Positions 24,898 through 33,740 of a stretch of DNA of 64,000 nt are shown in pieces (position 1 is the stretch's first letter; each line of letters starts with the position of its first letter). The notes below the pieces were generated by a model that made no database searches, had not been told where the DNA came from, and saw only the letters and a list, made by a program, of their open reading frames with translations. Source of the DNA: Devosia yakushimensis. GTDB taxonomy: Bacteria; Pseudomonadota; Alphaproteobacteria; Rhizobiales; Devosiaceae. The position numbers were made by a program, and so were the translations under genes. Location: assembly GCF_030159855.1 (NCBI RefSeq), contig NZ_BSNG01000001.1:2666001-2730000 (forward strand). Reading direction: 5' to 3'.

Positions 24898-26025
24898 ATG
24901 GACAAAAAGACTTTGCTGCTTTCGACCACCTTGCTGGCCTTGGCCGCGCCAGCCTACGCGCAATACGATCCAGCGCTCGATGCCATGACAGCCGAGGAAC
25001 TACTGCCGCTCGCCCAGGAAGAGGGCACCGTCACGGTTTACGCCTTCACCAGCCGCATCGCGGCAGTGGAAGCCGCCTTCGAAGCGGCCTATCCCGGCAT
25101 CGACATGGTCAGCCACGACATGAGCTCAACCGAGCAGATCACCCGGCTCAAGGCCGAAGCGGCGGCCGGCATTGCCAGCGCCGACGTCGTCTATATCTCG
25201 GACGCGCCCGTCGTCTTCGCCGAACTTCTGGGTCCGGGTCTGGTCACGCCCTATGTTCCGCCTCGCGTCGTCCCCCTGCTCGACGCCAATGAACGCGAGC
25301 CGCTTCTGGCCCAGCGCCTCTCCACCAAGGTGCTGATGTATAACGAGGAAGCCAATCCCGATGGCGCGCCGGTCAGCAATCTCTGGGAGCTGACCAGCGA
25401 AGACTGGACTGGTCGCGTGATCATGGTCGATCCGCTGCAGCGCGGCGACTATCTCGACCTGATGACGGAGATCGTGCTGCGCTCCGATGAAATGGCCAGT
25501 GCCTATGAAGCCCAGTTCGGCCAAGCCATCACCCTCGATGACGGGGTGGAAAATGCCGGTCAGCAATTCATTGTCGACCTCTTCGAAAACGACCTCATCC
25601 TCGTCTCCTCGACCGACGACGTGAACGCCGCCGTCGGCGCCCTGGGCCAGGCCAATCCGCCGGTGGGCTTCACCTCCTATTCCGACCGCCGCGACAATGA
25701 AGACGAGGGTTGGGCCCTGCAGGTCGCCAACGATGTCGTGCCGTCCAATGGCATCATCTTCCCAGCCGTTCTGGCCGTATCGGCCACCGCGACCCACCCG
25801 GCCGCTGCGCGTCTGGCCATCGACTTCCTGATGGGTGACGACAGCGAAACGGGCGGTGAAGGTTTCAAGCCCTTCTATGTCGCGGGCGACTACGCCACCC
25901 GCAGCGATATCGTCAGCCACCCCGATGCGGTGCCGCTCGATCAGTTCAACGCCTGGTCGATCGATCCGGTCGCGACGTCCAACCTGCGCCAGGAAGTGGG
26001 CGACCTCGTGCTTTCCCTGCAATAG
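24898..26025 (+). CDS. Fbp/AfuA-type ABC solute-binding protein
   Basis: A 375-residue periplasmic protein with a signal peptide (TLLLSTTLLALAAPAYAQ). The second of two adjacent ATGs (24898) has the better spacing from GAGGAGG. The mature part follows the type II binding fold of the FbpA/AfuA/PhnS group: GTVTVYAFTSRIAAVEAAFEA near residue 45, ADVVYISDAP near 95 and NGIIFPAVLAV near 285. This group binds ferric iron, phosphonates, sugar phosphates and other oxyanions. No Tyr-Tyr iron-binding pair is evident, and the RpiR regulator and phosphatase in the locus favour a phosphorylated organic ligand. That is inference. Confidence 0.85.
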   Translation: MDKKTLLLSTTLLALAAPAYAQYDPALDAMTAEELLPLAQEEGTVTVYAFTSRIAAVEAAFEAAYPGIDMVSHDMSSTEQITRLKAEAAAGIASADVVYISDAPVVFAELLGPGLVTPYVPPRVVPLLDANEREPLLAQRLSTKVLMYNEEANPDGAPVSNLWELTSEDWTGRVIMVDPLQRGDYLDLMTEIVLRSDEMASAYEAQFGQAITLDDGVENAGQQFIVDLFENDLILVSSTDDVNAAVGALGQANPPVGFTSYSDRRDNEDEGWALQVANDVVPSNGIIFPAVLAVSATATHPAAARLAIDFLMGDDSETGGEGFKPFYVAGDYATRSDIVSHPDAVPLDQFNAWSIDPVATSNLRQEVGDLVLSLQ

Positions 26026-26080
26026 TCCCTGCAACGGCTCCCGGCATTGCCGCCGGGAGCCAATCCGGCGGTTTACATCC

Positions 26081-27826
26081 ATGTCTCTCGTTTCCACACG
26101 CAGTTCCGCGCGGCCCCTCCGCATCGAGGGAAAGCTGGTGCTCAAGCTGGTCGTCCTGGCCATATTGGGCGTGCTCGTCGCCGCGCCCCTCTTGCGCATC
26201 CTGTTCGAAACGCTGTCGCCCGGTGCCATCGTAGCATGGAGCGACGTCACGTCCGGCAGGCTGGCGCGCAACCTGCTCTGGGTCCCCCTCGGCAATACGC
26301 TGATCCTGGGCGTGGGTGTCGCCTGTGGCTGCGTGCTGCTGGGTGGCTTCCTCGCCTGGCTGGTGGTGATGACCGACGTGCCCTTCCGCCGCACCATCGG
26401 GCTGATGGCCACCCTGCCATTCATGATCCCCAGCTTCGCCACCTCGCTGGCCTGGGGTTCGCTGTTCCGCAATTCGCGCGTCGGCGGGCAAACCGGCTTT
26501 CTTGAAGGCCTCGGTCTGACCATTCCCGACTGGCTGGCCTGGGGCATGGTGCCGACGCTGATCGTGCTGATCGCTCACTATTATTCGCTGGCCTTCACGG
26601 TGATTGCCGCGGCGCTGGCCACGGTCAATTCGGACCTGGTGGAGCCCGCGCAGATGGCCGGCGCCAAGCGCGGCCGTATTCTCATGGGCATCGTTCTGCC
26701 CGTGGCGCTCCCCGCCGTCGTCGCCGGTGCGTCCCTCACCTTTGCCGGCGCCGTTTCCAATTTTGCCGCGCCCGCCCTGTTGGGCCTGCCCGTACGCATG
26801 CAGACCTTGGCGACCCGGCTCTATGGTCTCATCGAAGTCGGGCAGACTGCACGTGGCTATGTCATCGCCATCCTGCTGATCGCGGTATCCGCTCTCTTCC
26901 TCTGGTTGGGCAACAAAGTGATTTCGGGGCGCCGCTCCTATGCCACCATTACCGGCAAGGGCGGCCGTGCCAAGCGCTTCGGCCTGGGCAATGCGCGCCT
27001 GCCGCTCTTCGCCCTCGCGACCCTCATCTGCCTGGTCACGACCATCGTGCCGGTTGTCATCCTCGTCGCCTCCTCGCTCGCCCCGTCTTCGTCCGCACTC
27101 TTTTCCAGCTGGACGCTGCACTATTGGGCCGGCGCATCCAATCCCGCCATCGCCCAGGGACAGGCCGGAATTTTCTCCAATCCCTTCATCGTCTCGGCCA
27201 CCGGCCTGACCATGAGCCTGGGTGTCGCCGTAGCCATCACCACGACGCTGATCGGCCTGATCGTCGCCTTCGTTCTCGCCCGCGACGGCAAGGGGCCGCT
27301 GGCCGGCATCATCAACCAGGTCAGCTTCCTGCCCCTGCTGGTGCCCGGCATCGCCTTCGGCGCGGCCTATATTGCTCTCTTCGGCGCGCCGATCGGCCCC
27401 TTCCCGGCGCTCTACGGCACGTTCGCCCTGCTGCTGATCGCCGGCACGGCCTATCTCCTGCCCTTTTCCGTTCAGACCGGCCGCGCCGTCATCCAGCAGG
27501 TCTCCGGCGATCTCGACGAAAGCGCCCGCATGACCGGGGCGGGATTTCTCCGCCGCCTCACCGCCATCACCGTGCCACTGACCAGCCGGGGCCTGGCCGC
27601 CGGAGGGCTGATTGTCTTCGTCAAGATCATGCGCGACCTCTCGCTCGTGGTCCTGCTGTTCACCCCGACCATGCCGGTGCTGTCGGTCCTTGCCTATCGC
27701 TATGCCTCCGAAGGCTTCACCCAGTTCGCCAATGCCATAACCGTCGTGATCCTGGTGATCTCGATTGCCGCGACCCTGCTGGCCAATCACTTGCAGGCCA
27801 AGTCGCAGCCCTGGCTCAAATCGTAA
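26081..27826 (+). CDS. Fused double permease of an Fbp-type ABC importer
   Basis: A 581-residue inner-membrane protein with about twelve transmembrane segments in two BPD_transp_1 halves, as in FbpB/AfuB. The coupling (EAA) loops are visible as VEPAQMAGAKRGRILMGIVLP in the first half and LDESARMTGAGFLRRLTAITVP in the second. I chose the ATG at 26081, since the upstream frame is antisense-like and overlaps the binding-protein gene. It works with the binding protein before it and the ATPase after it. A GC-rich repeat of the sequence CCGGGAGC-like type just before the start is too short to call. Confidence 0.92.
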   Translation: MSLVSTRSSARPLRIEGKLVLKLVVLAILGVLVAAPLLRILFETLSPGAIVAWSDVTSGRLARNLLWVPLGNTLILGVGVACGCVLLGGFLAWLVVMTDVPFRRTIGLMATLPFMIPSFATSLAWGSLFRNSRVGGQTGFLEGLGLTIPDWLAWGMVPTLIVLIAHYYSLAFTVIAAALATVNSDLVEPAQMAGAKRGRILMGIVLPVALPAVVAGASLTFAGAVSNFAAPALLGLPVRMQTLATRLYGLIEVGQTARGYVIAILLIAVSALFLWLGNKVISGRRSYATITGKGGRAKRFGLGNARLPLFALATLICLVTTIVPVVILVASSLAPSSSALFSSWTLHYWAGASNPAIAQGQAGIFSNPFIVSATGLTMSLGVAVAITTTLIGLIVAFVLARDGKGPLAGIINQVSFLPLLVPGIAFGAAYIALFGAPIGPFPALYGTFALLLIAGTAYLLPFSVQTGRAVIQQVSGDLDESARMTGAGFLRRLTAITVPLTSRGLAAGGLIVFVKIMRDLSLVVLLFTPTMPVLSVLAYRYASEGFTQFANAITVVILVISIAATLLANHLQAKSQPWLKS

Positions 27827-27835
27827 GTCACCCCC

Positions 27836-28870
27836 ATGATCCGCATCGAAAACCTCGTGAAATCCTTCGGCGCCTTCAACGCTGTCGACGACATATCCTT
27901 CAGCGTGCCGCAGGGCGCCTTCCTGGTCCTGGTGGGCCCATCCGGCTGCGGCAAGTCCACCATGCTGCGCATGCTGGCCGGGCTCGAGCAACCCAATGGC
28001 GGCACCGTCTCGTTCGGCGACAGAATCGTTTCGGACGGCAATCGCGGCTGGACGATCGACCCGGCGCAGCGCGACACCGGATTGGTCTTCCAGTCCTATG
28101 CGCTGTGGCCGCACATGACAGTGACCGGCAATGTCGACTGGCCGCTCAAGGTCGCCGGCATGGCCAAGCCCGACCGCCAGGCGCGGGTGGCCGACGTGCT
28201 GCGCATGCTTGGCATCGAGCACTTGGCCGGGCGCTATCCCAACGAGATTTCCGGCGGGCAGCAGCAGCGTGTCGCCATTGCGCGCATGATCGCGCCGCGT
28301 CCATCCATCCTGCTCTTCGATGAGCCGCTCTCCAATCTCGATGCCAAGCTGCGCGTAGAAATGCGCACCGAGCTGCTCCGCGTCCATCGCGCCACCGGTG
28401 CCACATCTGTCTATGTGACGCATGACCAGGTGGAGGCCATGACCATGGCCAGCCATGTCGCTGTGCTCAACCATGGCAAGGTGGAGCAATTCGGCACACC
28501 TGAGGAACTGGTGCAGACCCCTAACACCGCTTTCGTCGCCACCTTCGTCGGCACGCCGCCGGCCAACCTCGTTCCGGTGTCTGCGCTATCGCCGCCGCAG
28601 GCGGCGAACCTGCCCATCGAAGCCTCGGCCATGTATCGGCCCGAGGATCTGTTGGTCAGCGCCACGCCGGTCGATGGCGGCCTGGCCTTCGATTTTGCCG
28701 AAGCCAGTCTGGTAGCTGGCCGCACCATGTTGACCGGCACGCGCGACAACCTGCGCATCACTGCCGTCGTCGACGCCGCGCCGCGTTTTGGCGTCGGTGA
28801 CACCGTTCATTTCATCCTGCCGGCCGCGCCCGCCGCGCTGTTTGGCGCGAACGGGGAGCGGTTGTCATGA
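27836..28870 (+). CDS. ABC importer ATPase with TOBE domain (FbpC/PotA type)
   Basis: A 344-residue protein with Walker A GPSGCGKST (about residues 37-45), Q-loop FQSYALWPHM, signature ISGGQQQR, Walker B ILLFDEPLSNLD and H-loop VTHDQVEAM, then a C-terminal regulatory TOBE part (about residues 240-344) with MYRPEDLLVSA. It is the energy subunit of the Fbp-type importer. It overlaps the phosphatase gene by 4 nt, which ties that enzyme to the transport operon. Confidence 0.94.
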   Translation: MIRIENLVKSFGAFNAVDDISFSVPQGAFLVLVGPSGCGKSTMLRMLAGLEQPNGGTVSFGDRIVSDGNRGWTIDPAQRDTGLVFQSYALWPHMTVTGNVDWPLKVAGMAKPDRQARVADVLRMLGIEHLAGRYPNEISGGQQQRVAIARMIAPRPSILLFDEPLSNLDAKLRVEMRTELLRVHRATGATSVYVTHDQVEAMTMASHVAVLNHGKVEQFGTPEELVQTPNTAFVATFVGTPPANLVPVSALSPPQAANLPIEASAMYRPEDLLVSATPVDGGLAFDFAEASLVAGRTMLTGTRDNLRITAVVDAAPRFGVGDTVHFILPAAPAALFGANGERLS

Positions 28871-29469
28871 AGCGCTTGCTGCTGGTTCGCCATGGTGAAT
28901 CGGAATGGAATGCCGTCCGCCGACTGCAGGGCCAGGCCGATATCGGACTCTCTGAAAAAGGCGACGCGCAGGCTCGTATGCTGGCGCCCATTATCGAACA
29001 GCTGGCGCCCGACCTGGCGATCACCTCCGATCTGCGCCGCGCTCGCCAGACGGCAGAACTTCTCGGCTTTCCCGACGCCAGGCGCGAACCGGACCTGCGC
29101 GAGGTCGATGTGGGCGACTGGACCGGCTTGGAGATCGCCCGCATCGCCGCCGATCAGCCCGAAGCCTATCTCGGCTGGCGTGCCGGCACCTTTGCCCCGC
29201 CCGGCGGCGAGAACTGGGCTGATTTTTGCATTCGCACCGCCCGCGCCACGCAAGAGGCGGCCCAGTCTGCCGACCGCCTGCTGGTGATCTGCCATGGCGG
29301 CGTCATCCGCGCCCTGCTGCAGACCCTGCTCGATCTTTCGCCGCGCCGCATTATCCCCGTTGGCCCAGCAAGCCTCACCATCCTCGCCAGCAAACCCGGC
29401 GAAAGCGTCATGCGCCTCGAAGTGTTCAACTACGCCCCCGCCGGCCCCATACTGGACGCGCCGGATTAG
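28867..29469 (+). CDS. Histidine phosphatase (phosphoglycerate mutase-like)
   Basis: A 200-residue cytosolic enzyme with the catalytic RHGESEWN motif (residues 8-15), LQGQADIGLSEKG, SDLRRARQTAELLG, the acid-residue segment REVDVGDWTGLE and the second histidine motif ICHGGVIRALL (about residues 140-150). These are the elements of branch 1 histidine phosphatases such as CobC, GpmB and PhoE. It is co-translated with the importer ATPase and sits in an RpiR-controlled operon, so it probably dephosphorylates the imported compound or its first metabolite. The substrate cannot be assigned from sequence. Confidence 0.9.
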   Translation: MKRLLLVRHGESEWNAVRRLQGQADIGLSEKGDAQARMLAPIIEQLAPDLAITSDLRRARQTAELLGFPDARREPDLREVDVGDWTGLEIARIAADQPEAYLGWRAGTFAPPGGENWADFCIRTARATQEAAQSADRLLVICHGGVIRALLQTLLDLSPRRIIPVGPASLTILASKPGESVMRLEVFNYAPAGPILDAPD

Positions 29470-30089
29470 TCGGGCATGGTTTCGTGGGCATCAGTGTTGT
29501 GACATTTGGTGCCCACTAACATCTGCCGGCAGAGCGCCCCTTTTCGGTCATTTCGGGGTGCCTCATCGATCGCCCGAAAGCCGACGTCCGGTTTGAGCCT
29601 TACAAACGACCAGTTCGGCGTCGCAGAGAGGCGATCGGCATTGTTACGTGTATGAGCCATTTCCAGTCGCAGTTATTCGCGGTGCGGACTGCAGACATGA
29701 TGTCCGCACCACGTAAGACTACGACGCCTGATGGCGCTATTCCGACCGTTTCCCTTTTAAGACCGCGGCGAATTTCAGTGTAAGAATGGAACGCAGCGGC
29801 ACATTCTCAGCCTAAGAGTGCGACCCGCTTTTCTGCCGGTAATTATGGGCACTTATATTGGTGGCAATCGACATCCTGCGACATCTGCCATCCATACCTG
29901 GCAGACCAGATCAAAGTGCGATGACGTCGAACTCATCTTGCCCCGGGATCCGCAGCCAAGCGGCAGGTGGTCGATCGCTATTCCCTTTTTACGGAAAGCA
30001 GTTCCTTTGTAAGGGTCTGAGGATCGCCAATAGCGGGACCGGCTGGCTGACCGTGGAGGACCCATGGCTGGCTTGCCGGCCCCTGCCCC
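29470..30089. other. Gene-free stretch with one hairpin and a dispersed repeat
   Basis: No supportable gene is seen between the convergent phosphatase and heme oxygenase genes. A 9-bp perfect stem (arms 29681-29689 and 29702-29710, 12-nt loop) is present. The 24 nt at 29666-29689 recur with one mismatch at 63114-63137. Open frames here are short and lack ribosome binding sites. Confidence 0.5.
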
Positions 30090-30713
30090 TCAGTCCGCTG
30101 TCGCGTCGAAGAACCGCCGCTCCACGAAACCGAGAACTCGCATAAATGCGTCATTGGCGCCGCCAATCACTCGCCTTTCATCCACTGCGGACAGCTCGAT
30201 GGCATCGAGGGCACTGGTAAAGGTCTTCCAATACAGCCCTCGTCCCTCCGGCGCCGCGGCCAGATGCCGTGCACCAAATGTCTCCGACAGGTCGAGCTGC
30301 CGGGCCGCCTTGAGGAGAAATGCGGCACCAAGGTTTGAGCCTTCCGCCACATAGAGCCAACCCAGAGAACCGGGAATATCCAGCAGATAATCGCGTGGCG
30401 AGCGGAGGCGGTTCGGCACGGCCAAGCCGAGATCGCGAAGATCCTGCTCGATCGTAGGCAGGCGGTCGCGGCTCCTGAGGTCGGGCAGCATCCCGGCCAG
30501 ATCGGCATGGCCATAGAGTGGACTGACAATGGAATGGAAATCATGCTGGACCAGCAGGAACAGACCATAGTGAATCCGGCTCTCGAACGGTCGGCCCGCC
30601 ATGATGCGGCCATCCAGCTTTTCATGCGTAGCTCGCGTTTCGCTCTTCAGGCGGGACCACAGACCCCGCGGTTCCTCAACCACAGGGCGTTGGGGATCAG
30701 CGACCTCGTTCAT
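30090..30713 (-). CDS. Heme oxygenase, biliverdin-producing
   Basis: A 207-residue cytosolic protein starting at the ATG at 30713, with AGGAAG upstream. The heme-ligand region reads LKSETRATHEKLDGRI (His about residue 28) and the distal helix YVAEGSNLGAAFLLKAARQ (about residues 121-139) matches the glycine-rich heme-contact helix of bacterial heme oxygenases of the BphO/HemO group. These open the heme ring with oxygen, releasing iron, CO and biliverdin. The gene follows the TonB receptor by 10 nt on the same strand, so heme uptake and iron release are one transcription unit. No bacteriophytochrome gene is adjacent, which favours the iron role. Confidence 0.85.
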   Translation of the reverse strand: MNEVADPQRPVVEEPRGLWSRLKSETRATHEKLDGRIMAGRPFESRIHYGLFLLVQHDFHSIVSPLYGHADLAGMLPDLRSRDRLPTIEQDLRDLGLAVPNRLRSPRDYLLDIPGSLGWLYVAEGSNLGAAFLLKAARQLDLSETFGARHLAAAPEGRGLYWKTFTSALDAIELSAVDERRVIGGANDAFMRVLGFVERRFFDATAD

Positions 30714-30723
30714 GTTTTCTTCC

Positions 30724-33531
30724 TTAGAATTTGGCATTGAGCGAAAGGGTGACGGTGCGGCCGGGAGCGGGATAGCGGCTGCCGGCGGGGACGTAGTTGA
30801 CGTCGAAGGCATTGGCGATGCCAAGCCGTATCGTGGCATTCTCGTTGAGCGCGTAGGCACCGTAGAGATCAACCGAGGTATAGGCGTCCGTCAGGTAGGC
30901 GCCGTCTTCGCTGAAGCTCTGTTCATGGGTGAGGGTCGGCGTGACATGGGTCACCGTCGCGCCCAATGTCAGCGTTTCGTCCAGCAGGCGTACGCCGCCA
31001 TCGAGCGTCACTTTGAATTTCGGCGGCACATCGCCGGCCCACATGAATACCTTGCCATCGGTGACGTCGGCACCAGCGCCGGTCACGGCGACCTGCTGGC
31101 CCCATTCGGTCTGCAGCCAGGTGGCCGAACCGCCGATCCAGAACTGGCGCGCATCGTAATTTCCTTCGATCTCGACGCCCTGCATGCGCGTTTGATCCAG
31201 CAGGTTCATGAAGCCGATATATTGCTTGGAGGCATTTGCCGGATAGTGCTGTCCGACCACGATATAATTGTCGATGGTTCGATCGAACGCCGCCAGTTTG
31301 AACCGGAGCGTATCGTCCTCCAGCAACAGGCCATCAAAGGCGAGATTCGCCCCGATCTCCCAGGTTCGCGCCGTTTCCGGCAGCAGGCCCTCATAGGGTG
31401 CATAGCCAATGCCCGGGGCGCCGTCTCCCGGCGAACCGCCGGCGAAGAAGGCTTCCGAGATGGTGGGCGGACGCATGCTATGGCCATAGCTGATATAGGG
31501 GCGGAACCAGTCCAGCGGCGTGAGCTCGATGGTCGCCGATGGCAAAAGGGCGCCGGCAGAGCGATCGATATCGAGGGTCGTGGCGGGATAGATTACCCGG
31601 GTCGTTTGGTTGCCCTGTATCCAGGCGCCCGTTGCGTACCAAACGCCATTGATGATTTCACCCGTCAGGTTGAGCCGCGCGCAAGCCGCCGCAATCTGAA
31701 CCGGATTGGTGATTGTGATGCCCAGGCAGCGATTGTTCCATTGGTTATATACGGCCTGATTGTGAGCCAGGGCCCAGGCGCGATATGTCGTCACTGCGCC
31801 CGCCTGGCGCGAAGGCGTGCCAACCGTTTCGGTCGTCTGCGAATAATAGGTCGGCGTCCCTTGCAACCGGTGCCAGTCGTAGCGCAGGCCGCCCGTGAGT
31901 TTGACCCAGTCCGCAGGCTCTATCGTGGCATTGGCATAAACGCTCGCCATGTCGCGGATACCGGCAGGGCTGAAGGCGGTATAGTTGCTGGCCCAACTGG
32001 GGTTGGCTGTGATCGAGGTGCTGTTGGCCTCCACCGTTCCATTGTCCCGGAAGACCTCTGCACCGTAATTGACGCTCAAGGGACCCAGCGGCGTTTCGAA
32101 ACGGCTGGTATTGTCGATGCTCGCGCCGAAACTCAAAAGGTTTCCATCGACAAAGGTGTCGGGCGCCAGAATGGTGCCGAGTTCATTGGTCCGTTGGTGG
32201 CGCAATTGGTTGGTAAGCGTATTGTTGAGCCAGAGACGCGTGTTGAGATCGATGAGCTCATTGTCGGCCGGGTCCCATCCCAGGCTCGCCGTCAGCGTGT
32301 CGGTGGTTGCCTGCATTGTCTGCTGGGCGCCCGGGCCACCAACGGCATAGGCAAAATTCTTCTCCTGGTGCGTCCAGGTCAACGCCACCTCGACATCCTC
32401 GAAATCGCCCTCGACCTTGAGCAGGCTTGACCAGTTTTCCCGGCCCATAAGATTGGTCTGATCAGTGTCTGCCCCGTTCCAGACGACAGTGCCGTTCTGA
32501 CCCAAACGATATTCGCCCAGGTTGAGCCCGCTCAGGCCGGCAGTTATGGAGAAAGGCGTATCGGTCAGCCTGGCCGCTCCCAGTATGGAGCCCTGGAAAT
32601 CATGGCTATTGCTGCCGGTGGTGACATTGAGCTCGAGACCCCATGTCCCGCCGTCCTCGATCAGGTCGTCGGCGCCCACCGTACGGAAGGTGACCGCACC
32701 GCCCAGCGCCCCGCCGCTTGCGCCGTCGGCGGCGGTATTCTTGCTGACTTCCACCGACCGTATGAAGGCGCTGTCCACGTAAGCGTGGCTTGATCCGCCC
32801 TGATAGGTTTCACTGCCCGCCGCGACGGTCTGAGAAGCATTTTGCCTGGCCCCATCAATGGAAACCACCACGCGCCCCATATCCTGCAGACCGCGCAGGT
32901 TTGGGGAAATCGAGGGGTAGGTTGCATTGGATGAATTGGCATAGGCGCCGGCAACATTGCTCAGCAGGTCGCGCGTGTCGCGGACATTGGCCGAAGCGAT
33001 GGCATCGCGGCTGATCACGCTGATGCTGGATGGCGCCTCGTAGACCCAATCGGGCGTACCCCGGAAGCCTGAACCGTTGGCTGCAGCCCGCCCCCAGGCA
33101 GCGACCTTGACGGTTTCGAGGAGAATGGTGCCGTCATCAAAGACGAATTCGGCATCGGCCGCTGACGCGTCCTCGATGGTCACGGTGCCGGGACCGGTAA
33201 AACGATATGAAAGCCCGGTGCCGGAGAGAAGGCGCCGGAGCGCTTCCTGCTGCCCGAATGAACCCGACAGGCCCGCTGTCGAACGCCCGGCGGTGACGGC
33301 CGAAGGGTAGAGCAAGGTGAGGCCCGCCTGGTCGGCAAAGAAGTTCAGGGCCCGCGCGAGGCTGCCTGCCGGAACGGAATAGGTCGCCGCATCAGCCTGG
33401 GCCTGAGCCCAAGCGGGCCCAACCGGCCCCAGCACGCTCACCGCCATGCCGACTGCTGTCGTCATGAGCAGAGCTCTGATTATGCCTCGAGCACCGACGC
33501 CCCGCCGTGCTCTGCCCAATATGTCCGCCAT
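30724..33531 (-). CDS. TonB-dependent heme receptor with STN signalling domain
   Basis: A 935-residue outer-membrane protein. After a signal region (LLMTTAVGMAVSVLGPVGPAWA) comes an STN domain (about residues 50-120, VPAGSLARALNFFADQAGL), which contacts a FecR-type anti-sigma factor. The plug follows (about residues 165-290: GLQDMGRVVVSIDGARQN and GGALGGAVTFRT), typical of hemoglobin/heme receptors. The barrel includes EGLLPETARTWEIGANL and ends with LNAKF, where the final aromatic residue serves barrel assembly. Together with the adjacent FecR- and FecI-like genes and heme oxygenase, this is a surface-signalling heme uptake receptor. The exact ligand (free heme, hemoglobin or hemophore) is not shown by sequence. 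Confidence 0.92.
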   Translation of the reverse strand: MADILGRARRGVGARGIIRALLMTTAVGMAVSVLGPVGPAWAQAQADAATYSVPAGSLARALNFFADQAGLTLLYPSAVTAGRSTAGLSGSFGQQEALRRLLSGTGLSYRFTGPGTVTIEDASAADAEFVFDDGTILLETVKVAAWGRAAANGSGFRGTPDWVYEAPSSISVISRDAIASANVRDTRDLLSNVAGAYANSSNATYPSISPNLRGLQDMGRVVVSIDGARQNASQTVAAGSETYQGGSSHAYVDSAFIRSVEVSKNTAADGASGGALGGAVTFRTVGADDLIEDGGTWGLELNVTTGSNSHDFQGSILGAARLTDTPFSITAGLSGLNLGEYRLGQNGTVVWNGADTDQTNLMGRENWSSLLKVEGDFEDVEVALTWTHQEKNFAYAVGGPGAQQTMQATTDTLTASLGWDPADNELIDLNTRLWLNNTLTNQLRHQRTNELGTILAPDTFVDGNLLSFGASIDNTSRFETPLGPLSVNYGAEVFRDNGTVEANSTSITANPSWASNYTAFSPAGIRDMASVYANATIEPADWVKLTGGLRYDWHRLQGTPTYYSQTTETVGTPSRQAGAVTTYRAWALAHNQAVYNQWNNRCLGITITNPVQIAAACARLNLTGEIINGVWYATGAWIQGNQTTRVIYPATTLDIDRSAGALLPSATIELTPLDWFRPYISYGHSMRPPTISEAFFAGGSPGDGAPGIGYAPYEGLLPETARTWEIGANLAFDGLLLEDDTLRFKLAAFDRTIDNYIVVGQHYPANASKQYIGFMNLLDQTRMQGVEIEGNYDARQFWIGGSATWLQTEWGQQVAVTGAGADVTDGKVFMWAGDVPPKFKVTLDGGVRLLDETLTLGATVTHVTPTLTHEQSFSEDGAYLTDAYTSVDLYGAYALNENATIRLGIANAFDVNYVPAGSRYPAPGRTVTLSLNAKF

Positions 33532-33617
33532 CCAACTATGCCCCGTGCAATACCTGGGCGTTGCAGCGCGTTCATACTGCGCCGTTCAACACCCCATATT
33601 CCGAGGACGAAACACGC

Positions 33618-33648
33618 GGACGATTCTTGCAGCGGCTTTGCGAAAAAA
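33618..33648 (-). promoter_or_regulatory. Candidate ECF (FecI-type) promoter before the receptor gene
   Basis: On the minus strand TTTTTTCGC (33640-33648) and CGTCC (33618-33622) are 17 nt apart, about 90 nt before the receptor start. The layout is like FecI-group promoters, but no trained model could be applied. Confidence 0.35.
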
Positions 33649-33740
33649 GTTGATATTTTTTGTCCGCTTGTTGAAATGCGTGGAATATGCACCAAGCGCT
33701 TCATCAGCGGATGATGGTCACGAACGGCATGCGGTGATCT

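Noticed and set aside
25946..28489. 847-residue minus-strand open frame across the Fbp-type permease and ATPase genes
   Set aside because: It is antisense to two genes with clear family motifs and its sequence is low-complexity, rich in H, G, D and Q, as expected of a GC-rich shadow.
30601..32430. 609-residue plus-strand open frame
   Set aside because: It is antisense to the TonB receptor and shows no domain or ribosome binding site.
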